The notes beneath the pieces were generated by a model. The model made no database searches and was not told where the DNA came from. It saw only the letters and a list, made by a program, of their open reading frames with translations. The translations under genes were made by a program, and so were the position numbers. Of a stretch of 64,000 nucleotides of DNA, positions 32,978 to 42,329 are shown in pieces; position 1 is the first letter of the stretch, and every line of letters begins with the position of its first letter. Source of the stretch: JBAZHE01 sp041652555 (GTDB lineage Bacteria; Patescibacteriota; Patescibacteriia; Patescibacteriales; WJLG01); NCBI GenBank assembly GCA_041652555.1, contig JBAZHE010000001.1, forward strand, positions 1-64,000, written 5' to 3'.

Positions 32978-34139
32978 TTTTTGATTGCTTATAAATAAGA
33001 GAAATGTATTTTTTAAACTTTTCTAGAAAAATATTTTCGGAAAAATTATTTTTAGTATAATCCATTACGGTACTTGCTTCTTTAATATTACAAGGAGAAT
33101 CATCGGTTGATTTTATAAAGCTTATTAGTTCTTCTATGGTATTGTTTTTTAGTTGATGACCGACTTGGTCTATGTCTAGGCATGATTCACGACTAATAAC
33201 TGGTATTAATCCGTAAGACATTGCCCAAAGCACTGCTCCTGGGCTACCTTCTCCACAACTAGGGTAAATATAGTAGTTGCATAAAGACATTATATCTCTT
33301 GATTTTTTGGAAAATTCTTTAACAAATCCAATGTAATGAATGTTTTTTGTTTCAAAGAGTTCGTGATGGTAGATTTTAGCAAAATATTCATTTAGTTTAG
33401 TGCAGATGTATAAATGTTTGTCCGGAGTTTGTGTAAAGGCTTCTAGGAGGAGATCTAGCCCTTTGTGAATATTTCCTGGTCCGCTTAAAAATAGAAAATT
33501 ATTTTTATCTGCTAAAAAATCTTTTTTTTCTAAATTAAATTTTGTATCGAGGCGACAGAAATTATCTAACATGTAAACTTTAGAGAAGTCTGTATATGTT
33601 TTTCGGCAAAATTCATTACCCAAGGAGATAATAGCATCAGCTTTTTGCAATGCACCTTCCTCGGATTCGCTGATTATTCGGTCTGGTTGGAATTCACAAT
33701 TTTTTCGCGTACTGGCATTTTTTAGCCGTTGTGCTTCGGATGAGTTCCAGAATTTCCAGTAAAGTCCAGTGGAAAAGAATATTTTAACACAATCTCGGTT
33801 AAGTTGTTTTTCTAATTTTTCAAAGTTTTTTCCAGCATGGCCAATAAATACATCGTATTTTTTTGTTGGCACAAATTCTGTATTCTGCCAGCTAATTATA
33901 TCAACGACAAAACCTAGCTCGTTAAGAGCTCTAGCTATACTCTTAACAATACTCCAGCTGTTGTGTTTTGTGCTGGTAGAAAGTGAAGAAGAAAATAGGA
34001 AAGGTCTGGGTAAGTAGGAGAGCAGTGCGGTTTTTGGTTTAATATTTTTAGGTAGATATTTTTTATACCCTAAGATAACCGATTTTTCACAGAGAGCTTC
34101 CCATACTTGAATTAATTTTTTAAGATTTTTTTTAATCAT
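32970..34139 (-). CDS. Glycosyltransferase family 4-type
   Basis: 389 residues, GT-B. NNFLFLSGPGNIHKGLDLLL begins the donor domain; YPSCGEGSPGAVLWAMSYGL gives the acceptor/donor motif with GEG and the second glutamate-equivalent altered (A-V-L-W-A). Overlaps its neighbour by 4 nt at the start and 8 nt at the end. Confidence 0.78.
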   Translation of the reverse strand: MIKKNLKKLIQVWEALCEKSVILGYKKYLPKNIKPKTALLSYLPRPFLFSSSLSTSTKHNSWSIVKSIARALNELGFVVDIISWQNTEFVPTKKYDVFIGHAGKNFEKLEKQLNRDCVKIFFSTGLYWKFWNSSEAQRLKNASTRKNCEFQPDRIISESEEGALQKADAIISLGNEFCRKTYTDFSKVYMLDNFCRLDTKFNLEKKDFLADKNNFLFLSGPGNIHKGLDLLLEAFTQTPDKHLYICTKLNEYFAKIYHHELFETKNIHYIGFVKEFSKKSRDIMSLCNYYIYPSCGEGSPGAVLWAMSYGLIPVISRESCLDIDQVGHQLKNNTIEELISFIKSTDDSPCNIKEASTVMDYTKNNFSENIFLEKFKKYISLIYKQSKNE

Positions 34140-34855
34140 TTTTTAAAAATAAACGGAGAGAGAGCAAGGGTATCTTCTTCTATTTCGCTTGAAATAGTGA
34201 ATGGTCCATTAAATTGTCCATTAATAAAATTTTCCTCAACTCGTCCGTGCTTTTCCAGGATAGTTTTAAGTTCGCCTTGATTCCATTCGCGTAGATGCCA
34301 ATAATTTTTTGGCTTGCCGTCTGGATTGGTGTATTCAGGTCGGCGATTGGGGGTGTTTATAAATACGCCCCTCTTGCTAACGCGGAGTAACTCGTCTAAG
34401 AATTTATCATAATCTTTAACATGCTCTAATACGTCGACTGAGCTAACTATGTCAAAATAATTATCAGGATAATCTAGATGATAGCCATCGTAGATTTTTA
34501 AATCTTTCAATTTAGGGTTTTTTCCTACAGTGGTTGCGCGACAATAATTTAAAACTTTTTCATCGATATCAATACCACTGACTTCTTTGGCCTTAATAGA
34601 TAAAGTACTTAAGCCATAACCGAGACCAAATCCCACGTCTAAAACTTTATCGTTTTCTTGGACATACTTGTTCATGCATAGAAAATAAGCTTCAAGTTGT
34701 TCTGGGATGAAGCTGCCAGCACCAAAAACAGTGGAGTATTCCTCTGGTTTTGGTTTACGATAACGAGTCATCTTTTCTTGGTCGTTCATCTTTACTAGCT
34801 TTAAGCTAAAAACGGCAAAAAACTTTTTTATTACTTTGATTAGAAATTTTTTCAT
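34136..34855 (-). CDS. SAM-dependent methyltransferase
   Basis: 239 residues. VLDVGFGLGYGLSTL is SAM motif I, EVSGIDIDEKVL the ribose-binding acid strand, FDIVSSVDVLEHVKD the type-11 motif. N-terminus has a short basic hydrophobic helix. It overlaps the next gene by 4 nt. Probably modifies a glycan sugar. Confidence 0.82.
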   Translation of the reverse strand: MKKFLIKVIKKFFAVFSLKLVKMNDQEKMTRYRKPKPEEYSTVFGAGSFIPEQLEAYFLCMNKYVQENDKVLDVGFGLGYGLSTLSIKAKEVSGIDIDEKVLNYCRATTVGKNPKLKDLKIYDGYHLDYPDNYFDIVSSVDVLEHVKDYDKFLDELLRVSKRGVFINTPNRRPEYTNPDGKPKNYWHLREWNQGELKTILEKHGRVEENFINGQFNGPFTISSEIEEDTLALSPFIFKK

Positions 34856-34950
34856 AAATCAATGGTTGGAGTGATTAAGGTTGATTAAAATTTATCACAA
34901 AAGAACAACTATCAAATTAAAATTAGTTAAATATTTTATTAAAGCTCGGG

Positions 34951-35487
34951 CTAGTCTTGATTGATGTACTTGATTAATTTGGCCGGATTTCCGGCGACTA
35001 CTGCATTATCGGCTACATTTTTAGTAACTATACTACCAGCACCAACGACAGCATTTTCACCAATAGTTATTCCCCCTAAAATTATAGCACCGGAGCCAAT
35101 CCAGGCACCTTTTTTTATTAAGATTGGTGCTTCTGAAATATCATCTTGCCGATTTTGTAAAGTTTCATTATAATCATGTTTTCTAGCTAATAACATGACG
35201 CGATGTCCGAAAAAAACATAATCTTGAATTTCAATTGATCCATTGTTGTCACCAGCGCTGAGTAAGGCATCGACCAAGTTAACATTATTGCCAACGGTGA
35301 TATTATTAGCACCATGAAAAACTCGGAAGCCGGTAAATATTTTTACTAGTTTGCCAACTTTTTTGAGCTTAAAAAAATATTTTAGTCGTATCTGGGTTAT
35401 AAAAAAAGACAATATAATAATGGTTTTTTTCTTTTTTTGAGATAATTTTACAAGAAAAGAATTTTTTTGTGTAATAAAGTTTTTCAT
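34951..35487 (-). CDS. Acyltransferase with left-handed beta-helix (maltose acetyltransferase type)
   Basis: 178 residues from ATG 35487. Hexapeptide repeats run through GAWIGSGAIILGGITIGENA and VVGAGSIVTKNVADNAVVAG, ending NPAKLIKYI, the classical trimeric CoA-dependent acetyltransferase signature. It probably O- or N-acetylates a sugar in the glycan. An in-frame ATG at 35535 would add a basic 16-residue extension. Confidence 0.85.
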   Translation of the reverse strand: MKNFITQKNSFLVKLSQKKKKTIIILSFFITQIRLKYFFKLKKVGKLVKIFTGFRVFHGANNITVGNNVNLVDALLSAGDNNGSIEIQDYVFFGHRVMLLARKHDYNETLQNRQDDISEAPILIKKGAWIGSGAIILGGITIGENAVVGAGSIVTKNVADNAVVAGNPAKLIKYINQD

Positions 35488-35543
35488 AGTTTTTGTATAA
35501 AACTTATTTCTTCTTTTTTGAACATAAAATGGCAAAGATTTTT

Positions 35544-36467
35544 TTAGCTGCTTTTTTTGGTGATAAATATGTTTTTCAAAACTAAGATTATTCGGTTTAT
35601 TTTGCGTCTAGAAGCGCGATTAGTTTGAAGAAATTTAAAAAAGGCTGATCTAATTTTTTCTTGTTCATTATCGGTTTTGGGAAAACGTAGCTTGGTCGAT
35701 TTAGAAGAATTTCTTTTTTCCCAAATAAGTTGCCATTTTATTGACCTTTCGTTAATATGAGTACCTTCTTCAAGACCGCTATTTTCTACCATGTTCCAAG
35801 TTGGCCAGATGAAAGATTGTTTATTTAATCGCATATTGATATTGCAATAAACATCCCATCCGCCATTAATTTCTCCTTTAATCAACCATTTTGTCATCAT
35901 TTCTAGATCGTCTTTAGCTGAAATTATATCGGCTTTAGATAGTTTGATTTTCTTTATTAGGCTATCACGATTAAAATCGACTTTTTTCCAGAAACGTTTC
36001 CAAGTTCCCCAACCCCATGAGGAAAAATGTGGCAAAATGGCAACATCATAGGGGTAGTTTTCTAAGTTTTCTTTGGGAAAGGAAAAACGGATTCCAGTGA
36101 TACCAGAAATTTCCTGGTCGTCTTTATATTTTTCCAGACAAGTTTGCATGTAACTATAGAATTCTGGAGCGACGCAGATATCGTCTTCTACACAGATTAC
36201 CGATTCATATTTTTCTAAAACTTTGTTAACTCCAAAAATTACTGAGGCGGATAATCCTAAGTTTTTCTTTTGGTAGAATTTTTCTGTTTTAACCCAGTCA
36301 ATTTGATCAAGTATTTTTCGAACTTTATCAACTTTAATTTCATCAGTCACATCTTTTGGTCCATCTGAAAATATATACAATAAATCAATTTTATTATTTT
36401 TTAAGCATTCTATAGTTCTAGGTAAAATATTGGAGCGATTATAAGCAAATAGGATTACAGGGGTCAT
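35544..36467 (-). CDS. Glycosyltransferase, family 2-like
   Basis: About 307 residues from ATG 36467 (MTPVILFAYNRSNIL). VICVEDDICVAPEFYSYM holds the DxD-equivalent, ILPHFSSWGWGTWKRFW follows, a feature seen in capsule-locus transferases of this kind. GGWDVYCNINMR may carry the catalytic acid. Intergenic 36468-36682 upstream holds no gene. Confidence 0.75.
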   Translation of the reverse strand: MTPVILFAYNRSNILPRTIECLKNNKIDLLYIFSDGPKDVTDEIKVDKVRKILDQIDWVKTEKFYQKKNLGLSASVIFGVNKVLEKYESVICVEDDICVAPEFYSYMQTCLEKYKDDQEISGITGIRFSFPKENLENYPYDVAILPHFSSWGWGTWKRFWKKVDFNRDSLIKKIKLSKADIISAKDDLEMMTKWLIKGEINGGWDVYCNINMRLNKQSFIWPTWNMVENSGLEEGTHINERSIKWQLIWEKRNSSKSTKLRFPKTDNEQEKIRSAFFKFLQTNRASRRKINRIILVLKNIFITKKSS

Positions 36468-36682
36468 ATTGCTAAATAAGTAAAATATTAATGTTTTAAA
36501 CAATTGTCTAGGTAGTATTATGTGATATTTTGTGGAAACTATTATTTTTAGAAGTTCTGGACGCTCTCAGTTTATCATGTTTTTTTGTTAGAATCAATAC
36601 TTATAATATGACAAGTTTGGTTATTTTTAGTAAAATTGCTAGATTTTTTAATATTAGGTAATGCCTTGATAATTGACATTGA

Positions 36683-37936
36683 TTAGGATTTTTTAAAAAG
36701 GATAGCGAGGATTATCCAACTTAAACCTTCTGTAAAGATAAGAGAAAAAATCATTCCCCAAATTCCAAAGAACGGGAGTAGGGTTAGGAATAAGACAATT
36801 TTTATTATTGGGATTATAGTATTGGCTATGTATAACTCTTTTTTCTTTCCTTTAGCGGTGAGGGCAATAGAAAAAAGTGACTTGGATTGAAAAAGCAGAA
36901 TGAGTGAAAGAACTTGAGTGTATATTATTGCCGGCGCATATTTTGGTAAAATAATTTTAAAAACAAAAGGAGCTAATAAGATATAACCTACGACTATTGG
37001 AAGAACAAGTAATGTTAGTCTTAGCACTTTTTTAGGAATAATTTTTTTCAGATCAGTTTCTGATTTTTCACCTGCCTTTGGAATTGCTAATGAATTTACA
37101 TTACCCATAATAAAATCCTGTATTTTTGTAATTGGGGCGGCCGCGAAGGCGTAGATGGCGGCCGGGGCGGCGCCGAGCCATTGGAAAATTAAGATATCGT
37201 CAATTTGTGAGGCGACAATACCTAAAATATTCATTACGGTTAAGTGTTTGCCAAAATTAATTACGGCTGGGTTTTTCTTCTGGTTGGGCGGGAACATTCG
37301 CCAGTATTTAATTATAAAATAAAATCTAATTATTATTCTTGGAAAATAGAATGATAATATTATAAGAGGAATGCTTTTGGTGAGAAGCAAGGTGATAATA
37401 ATAAGGCTTGAGCTGATTATTTTTTCAACTATGTTGTTTGAACTATAATGTTTAAATTGTTTCTTGCCAAGTAAAAAAGCATTATAAAGATAGAGCGATT
37501 CGACGAGTGGGACGAGGATGCTGACAATGGCAAAACTTAAGCCGAGAATTGAATTGCCGTGCCAGAAATAATAAATAGAAAAAGACAAAGAAACTAAACA
37601 GGCGGTTATGCCGAATTTTAATTTAGTTTTAAGAGCTTTAATATATGAGCCTTCGTATCCGGCTGCGACAGAAAAGGTGATAGCCGTGTCTATGCCCGGG
37701 AGCATAAAAATTGAGAACATCGCCGCCATAGACAAGACATATTGATAAATGCCGTAATCTTCTCGGCTCATGAGATTGGCGAAAGCAATAATTGAAATAG
37801 CGCCAAGAGTATTGAAAGCTATTTTTTCAAAAGTAATCCAAAAACCACCCTTCGCAATATAGAGCATATCGGTTTTGGTCCATTTTTGCGACCAAAGCAG
37901 TAAGGATTTTATTTTTTGTTTTAATTTTTCTAGCAT
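36683..37936 (-). CDS. Wzx-type oligosaccharide flippase
   Basis: 417 residues of multi-pass membrane protein (about 12 helices). GGFWITFEKIAFNTLGAISI begins it and NLMSREDYGIYQYVLSMAAM matches the conserved first-loop region of polysaccharide transporters (MOP superfamily). It should move undecaprenyl-linked glycan units across the membrane. Lies 21 nt after the neighbouring methyltransferase-like gene in the operon. Confidence 0.88.
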   Translation of the reverse strand: MLEKLKQKIKSLLLWSQKWTKTDMLYIAKGGFWITFEKIAFNTLGAISIIAFANLMSREDYGIYQYVLSMAAMFSIFMLPGIDTAITFSVAAGYEGSYIKALKTKLKFGITACLVSLSFSIYYFWHGNSILGLSFAIVSILVPLVESLYLYNAFLLGKKQFKHYSSNNIVEKIISSSLIIITLLLTKSIPLIILSFYFPRIIIRFYFIIKYWRMFPPNQKKNPAVINFGKHLTVMNILGIVASQIDDILIFQWLGAAPAAIYAFAAAPITKIQDFIMGNVNSLAIPKAGEKSETDLKKIIPKKVLRLTLLVLPIVVGYILLAPFVFKIILPKYAPAIIYTQVLSLILLFQSKSLFSIALTAKGKKKELYIANTIIPIIKIVLFLTLLPFFGIWGMIFSLIFTEGLSWIILAILFKKS

Positions 37937-37957
37937 TGAATTCTTTGAAGTTAAGTT

Positions 37958-38725
37958 TTATTTAGTGAACCAGAAACAGCCACAGGCATACTCTTCTTTG
38001 TCCGAATCTTCTTTAGTTGCTTCAAAATTTGGAATGCGTTTATTGGAGCTGGGAATTAAGGTGAAATTATTTAGTTTTAATTCTTTAAAATTATCGATTA
38101 TCATTTGGTAAGAATAAATTCTATGGGCATTGAACATTATTTTTGCTTGGCCGATTGGAACGACAAAAAGTAAACTTCCGTCAGGAGACAGGACTCTTTT
38201 TAATTCAGAAATTGCTTTTAGATCTCCGGCCGGGTCAAGCGAGTCTCCGTAGCGTCCAAGGCCAACATGTTCGACGGTGTGCATGCAGGAAAGCGATTTA
38301 ACACTTTCATTAGCAAAAGGAAGTTTTAATAAGTCAGCTTGGTTAGATTCTAGCCCTTTTAAAGTAAGATTGGCGGGGCGATAATCATAGAATTTAACTG
38401 GGACAAAAGCTGAAACAATTGAACAAAATGTTAAGGTTGAAGAAATATCAACGTGAAATTCCGGCTTAGTTTGAGCGATAACACGAGCTGCCCAGGCTGG
38501 ATGATAAATATAATGGGTGTCAAAATTGGTGTCAGCCGTGGCTTCGCCAAGACAAGGAAAACGATTTGACCAGTTAAGTGAAAAACGTTTGTCATTATTT
38601 TTTTTGAAAGATATAAAATCAATGATAAAAGATGAGTAATATATTACCCACTTTATTTTTAATATTGTTGAGCGATAAATCCAGCGTAGAGTTTTTGACT
38701 TTTTTATTTTTTTTAATATTTTCAT
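37958..38725 (-). CDS. DUF268-type methyltransferase-like protein
   Basis: 255 residues. CMHTVEHVGLGRYGDSLDP and LLFVVPIGQAKIMFNAHRIY are the DUF268 signature; the fold is related to SAM methyltransferases, though the SAM glycine motif is not obvious. Common in glycan loci. It starts 26 nt after the WavE-like gene. Confidence 0.75.
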   Translation of the reverse strand: MKILKKIKKSKTLRWIYRSTILKIKWVIYYSSFIIDFISFKKNNDKRFSLNWSNRFPCLGEATADTNFDTHYIYHPAWAARVIAQTKPEFHVDISSTLTFCSIVSAFVPVKFYDYRPANLTLKGLESNQADLLKLPFANESVKSLSCMHTVEHVGLGRYGDSLDPAGDLKAISELKRVLSPDGSLLFVVPIGQAKIMFNAHRIYSYQMIIDNFKELKLNNFTLIPSSNKRIPNFEATKEDSDKEEYACGCFWFTK

Positions 38726-38751
38726 GGGTTGGTTTTATTTTAAGGATTATT

Positions 38752-39735
38752 TTATTTTTTATAGGCGCAATGAATATTTAGCCATTCAGCAAAAGACACT
38801 TCATGCTTATCCCAAAAATTTTCTTGGTTGTAAAGATGGTGGCGGCGTTCATGTAAGCGGGCGTATTTGTGCCAGTAGAGATCGATATCTTCCGCATCAA
38901 TAATACAGAAATGATTGGCTAGAGTCTTGTGGGAGTCTTCATGAGTCCAAGTCAATGTTCGCCCGATAGATTTTAAGAAATTTGAAGATAATTTTCTTTC
39001 GCATATCGGGAATTCTTCTTGTTCGATGGGCCCTCTTTGTCCAGCTTTGATTTTAGCGGTTTCAGTAGCCAGGGCAGCGGCATATTCTGGTAATTCTGTG
39101 GGAGTATTCCAATAAATAAGCATATCGTCGAGTTGTCCAAAAATCAGCATGTCGGAAATTTCATGCATCCGATTACGGAAGGTGTCTAAGTTGACACTGA
39201 TAATTCTTTGTTTCTGTGCGTAGCCAGTTGGCACTGGAAATGTTTTTTGTAGATTAATGAAATATTCCAAAGCTGATGGATTATGAAATCTTTGATCGGT
39301 GCGAGTTTTTAAAATATATTGCGCTCCAAACTCTTGAGCTTTTTCTAATCCGCCGTTAGTGGAAATGATTTGAAAATTAATATTGCCGATGCCACTATAG
39401 GTTGGTTTTTTGTTTAAAACTATTTCAATGCCAAGTGCCTTTATTTCTTCTATGTATTTACTTTTTTCGTCTTCCCAAGTGGAAAGAATTAGAATGGCTG
39501 ATGGAAAATTGTGGCGATAAATTTTTAGTGTTTCTCTGGTGAAATTTTTTTCGTATAAAACTTGACCTTGTATTACGATGGCGCAAAGCGGGAGTTTTGA
39601 AAAAGTTATCGGCGCTATTTTAACAGTGTCTGCTTTGATTGGGCGCAGATGAAAAGTGAAAAAAAATCCAAACAGATTTTCGGCTTGATAGATAGTTTTT
39701 TTTATCAGATCGATAAATAATTCTTTTATTTTCAT
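38752..39735 (-). CDS. WavE-family surface-polysaccharide synthesis protein
   Basis: 327 residues. CAIVIQGQVLYEKNFTRET followed by ILSTWEDEKSKYIEEI and YILKTRTDQRFHNPSALEYF are typical of the WavE lipopolysaccharide-synthesis family, thought to be transferases. N-terminus is a short basic hydrophobic region. Its start overlaps the neighbouring gene by 4 nt. Confidence 0.7.
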   Translation of the reverse strand: MKIKELFIDLIKKTIYQAENLFGFFFTFHLRPIKADTVKIAPITFSKLPLCAIVIQGQVLYEKNFTRETLKIYRHNFPSAILILSTWEDEKSKYIEEIKALGIEIVLNKKPTYSGIGNINFQIISTNGGLEKAQEFGAQYILKTRTDQRFHNPSALEYFINLQKTFPVPTGYAQKQRIISVNLDTFRNRMHEISDMLIFGQLDDMLIYWNTPTELPEYAAALATETAKIKAGQRGPIEQEEFPICERKLSSNFLKSIGRTLTWTHEDSHKTLANHFCIIDAEDIDLYWHKYARLHERRHHLYNQENFWDKHEVSFAEWLNIHCAYKK

Positions 39736-40526
39736 GGGTTGATGGTTATAAATTTTTTTAATTTTTCAGAAAGTTTTTGATAAACTTCATTGTTATAGTG
39801 ATACGGGAAGGGATCGGTTTTTATTTTCTCCGTGATTTCTTCCTCGGTAAGAAAAATGTTTTTTACATATGGCTTTTCGGTTGATATTTTTTGCATAATT
39901 TGTAGGATCGCGGTTCCACGCTCTTTGTATTCCAGCCGAACGTCAAAAAGAGAAGGATAGTGGATGAAATAAACGTTTTTTTCTGGGTATTTTTTTTCGA
40001 ACCAAGTAAAAAAAGCGCGATAAGATTCTTCCAGTTTTTCTAATGGCAGAACGCCTTCTATTTTGAAATTATTTTTAAATTCATCAGTGAGGTAAAGGTC
40101 TTCAAAGTGGCAGCAGAATGACCATTTGTCTTTAATGTTGGTAAATTTTTTGTCGGTAAGTTCCGCAAAAGAATCCATGGTTAAATACTTTATTTTTTTT
40201 ATTTTTAACCATGGTAATTTTTCTTGCTGTTTTAAGTGTTCAAAAATTGCCGGGTCGCGAAAATATTTTTTAATTTCTCTGCTTTTTGGACGGGGGGAAT
40301 CTTTTAGCCATTTCAGAAATAAATCAACTCGGACTTTTTGCTGGTTGATAGCAACCATTTTTTTACCATTCTTTTTGCAGATTCGTAGAAGATCGTTTCC
40401 TAAGCAGGCAGTACGGCTGATAATAATGTGATTTTTTAGATTAGGTAAAAATGGCGCTATTTTTTTAATTATGGCAATGGCGAGTGGCAAAGAATTATTT
40501 TTAAATGATGTGTTGATCAGTTTCAT
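39732..40526 (-). CDS. Hypothetical protein, possibly SGNH-like
   Basis: 264 residues. No clear motif near the N-terminus, but KNVYFIHYPSLFDVRLEY and a final PFPYHYNNEVYQKLSEKLKK are reminiscent of the closing DxxH block of SGNH hydrolases. The nucleophile block (GDS) is not seen, so this is weak. Overlaps the WavE-like gene by 4 nt; glycan-operon membership suggests a role in sugar modification or linkage. Confidence 0.5.
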   Translation of the reverse strand: MKLINTSFKNNSLPLAIAIIKKIAPFLPNLKNHIIISRTACLGNDLLRICKKNGKKMVAINQQKVRVDLFLKWLKDSPRPKSREIKKYFRDPAIFEHLKQQEKLPWLKIKKIKYLTMDSFAELTDKKFTNIKDKWSFCCHFEDLYLTDEFKNNFKIEGVLPLEKLEESYRAFFTWFEKKYPEKNVYFIHYPSLFDVRLEYKERGTAILQIMQKISTEKPYVKNIFLTEEEITEKIKTDPFPYHYNNEVYQKLSEKLKKFITINP

Positions 40527-40533
40527 TTTGTCG

Positions 40534-41271
40534 TTATTTTTTTGAATCAGAATAGGCTAAAAATTGGTTAAGATCTTCAGGTGTTCCGAGGCCGTGCATT
40601 TGTTCGATTTCTATATTGTAAATACCAATATTTTCGTCGTTCAAAATCATTTCATTATAAACTGGGCAGACATAAAATTCGTTATTTGTGCGAATGTTTT
40701 TGTGGATCATTGAGTGGGCGGCGGCAATGAATTTTTTACCGCTTTTAAAATAGTAAACACCAACAGTGGCTTTATTGGAAATTAATTTTTTCTCTGCTAC
40801 TTCAATTACTTTTCCAATTTCATCAACTCTAGCATAGCTCCATTTTGGGTGGCTTGATTCGAATGTCATGATTAGCCCGTCTACTCCTGGTTCGCGTCCT
40901 TTGGCAATGAAATCATTAATATCTGCTTTTATAAATTGATCGGCGTTGGCAATCATCATGTCGTCTTCGTTATTGATGTATTTGATGGCCGTTAAAACTG
41001 TGCAAACTGCACCCTCAGTGATTCCATCGATTTGTATTATTTCAAATTTATTATTGCTAGCGTTTTGTAGTACATGGTAGAGGTCGTATTTTTCATAATG
41101 CTCTTTTTGACAGATGAAAATGAATTTGTGTTCGCATTCCGGTTGAAGGTTATTAACTACAACTTCAATCATGGTTTTTCCTTTAACGTCTATTAGTGGT
41201 TTAGGAAAAGTATAGCCTGCGGTTTGGAATCTGGAGCCACGTCCAGCCATTGGAATTACGATGTTCAGCAT
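40534..41271 (-). CDS. Sugar-phosphate nucleotidyltransferase
   Basis: 245 residues. IVIPMAGRGSRFQTAGYTF with PKPLIDVKGKTMI is the nucleotidyltransferase signature (GxGxR and PKP lysine), NADQFIK is the metal-binding acid pair region. It activates a phosphorylated precursor for glycan assembly; the NTP and sugar are not clear. Encoded next to a cupin and a HAD phosphatase-like gene, a set that often makes one precursor. Confidence 0.8.
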   Translation of the reverse strand: MLNIVIPMAGRGSRFQTAGYTFPKPLIDVKGKTMIEVVVNNLQPECEHKFIFICQKEHYEKYDLYHVLQNASNNKFEIIQIDGITEGAVCTVLTAIKYINNEDDMMIANADQFIKADINDFIAKGREPGVDGLIMTFESSHPKWSYARVDEIGKVIEVAEKKLISNKATVGVYYFKSGKKFIAAAHSMIHKNIRTNNEFYVCPVYNEMILNDENIGIYNIEIEQMHGLGTPEDLNQFLAYSDSKK

Positions 41272-41284
41272 AAATTTATGATTA

Positions 41285-41605
41285 TTAAATTATATATTTG
41301 TCATTACTGGCGCCTGGAATTTTTATGACGGCGGTGTAGCCATCTTTAATGCATTGAAATTCCCCCAGTTCGCCAGGCTCTAAAGTCAAAATATCGCCTT
41401 CTTTTAATGAATGGTTATTCATGATAAAAACGCCAGAAGCAACGACAGTGATTTCCTTGGCGATTTTATGATAATGTTTATTTTCAACGTCGCCGGCCTG
41501 ATATTTTTTCAAAGCGAATTCGAATTGATCAGTTTTAATAATGCTTGGATTAAAATTGCCGACAATCCAGCCATTGGTAAAATCAGTTAATTTTGATTTT
41601 TGCAT
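41285..41605 (-). CDS. Cupin-fold protein
   Basis: 106 residues. The cupin 1 motif is complete: GDVENKHYHKIAKEI fits G-x5-H-x-H-x4-E; cupin motif 2 is PGELGEFQCIKDGYTAV, where a final histidine is missing. It may be an isomerase or epimerase-like sugar enzyme or a sugar sensor. ATG 41605 is used; it leaves 1 nt to the HAD gene. Confidence 0.7.
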   Translation of the reverse strand: MQKSKLTDFTNGWIVGNFNPSIIKTDQFEFALKKYQAGDVENKHYHKIAKEITVVASGVFIMNNHSLKEGDILTLEPGELGEFQCIKDGYTAVIKIPGASNDKYII

Positions 41606-41606
41606 A

Positions 41607-42215
41607 TTAGAATAATTTTTCAAATAAGGATAAGTTTACATCGTGAACGCCACGTACTTCATAGACTGTTGCGCCGCTAGCCTTGGCGGCGGCGATTCCT
41701 GGGGGTGCATCTTCAATAATAATTGCTTCACTTGGTTTTATCATTAAACGTCGGAAGGCGGTAAGATAGATTTCTGGGTGTGGTTTTGGGTTGGAAACTT
41801 CGTCATTACCGATGATTAGATCAAGATGTTCTTTTAACATCGCTGCCTCTAACATTAGGTGCAGGGTTTCTTTAATTGAATTAGAACAGCAAGCTAATTT
41901 GTAGCCACGGTTTCTTAAATGTTTTAACATGATTATTTTAGAATAATCAGGAGCGCAATATTTTGGAATTATTTCCTTGGTATGTTTTTGCTTGATGGAG
42001 TTGATAAATTCGCGTAGACCGGCTGGCAGTCTATTCATTTCTTCTAGTTTTTCCAATTTTTTTGAGGTTGGTAGGCCATTAAAAATAGTTTCATGTTCCT
42101 CGCGGTTAATTTGGGCGCCAAATAATTTTAAGGCCCGGTTTAGGGCTTCGTAATGACCATTCGGCATATCTACTAGAACGCCGTCTAAATCGAATAATAT
42201 AGCTTTTATTGGCAT
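41607..42215 (-). CDS. HAD-superfamily phosphatase/phosphomutase
   Basis: 202 residues. DLDGVLVD is the HAD nucleophile motif, ACCSNS motif II, NPKPHPEIY motif III lysine, and IIEDAPPGI motif IV. Resembles beta-phosphoglucomutase/phosphatase types with a helical cap. ATG 42215 is chosen because the in-frame ATG at 42269 lies in the predicted promoter. First gene of the long minus-strand glycan operon. Confidence 0.85.
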   Translation of the reverse strand: MPIKAILFDLDGVLVDMPNGHYEALNRALKLFGAQINREEHETIFNGLPTSKKLEKLEEMNRLPAGLREFINSIKQKHTKEIIPKYCAPDYSKIIMLKHLRNRGYKLACCSNSIKETLHLMLEAAMLKEHLDLIIGNDEVSNPKPHPEIYLTAFRRLMIKPSEAIIIEDAPPGIAAAKASGATVYEVRGVHDVNLSLFEKLF

Positions 42216-42240
42216 AAAATGAGGTTGTTTTCTACCTTTT

Positions 42241-42269
42241 AGATTATCAATAACTAATAGTAAAGTCAA
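42241..42269 (-). promoter_or_regulatory. Promoter of the minus-strand glycan operon
   Basis: Minus strand TTGACT (42264-42269), 17 nt, TAATCT (42241-42246); about 19 nt of leader before the HAD gene. It may drive some 13 kb down to 29182. Confidence 0.5.
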
Positions 42270-42294
42270 TTTTTTGTATTAGTCCAGCTCATTT

Positions 42295-42323
42295 TTGACT
42301 TCTGGGGAAAAATAAGGGAAAAT
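42295..42323 (+). promoter_or_regulatory. Promoter of the GDPD-like gene (leaderless arrangement)
   Basis: TTGACT (42295-42300), 17 nt, GAAAAT (42318-42323), 6 nt to the ATG at 42330. Divergent from the promoter at 42241-42269. Confidence 0.45.
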
Positions 42324-42329
42324 AAAGAC

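Noticed and set aside
36468..36682. Possible gene or promoter in the gap before the flippase
   Set aside because: No convincing open frame and no good -35/-10 pair; AT-rich spacer only.
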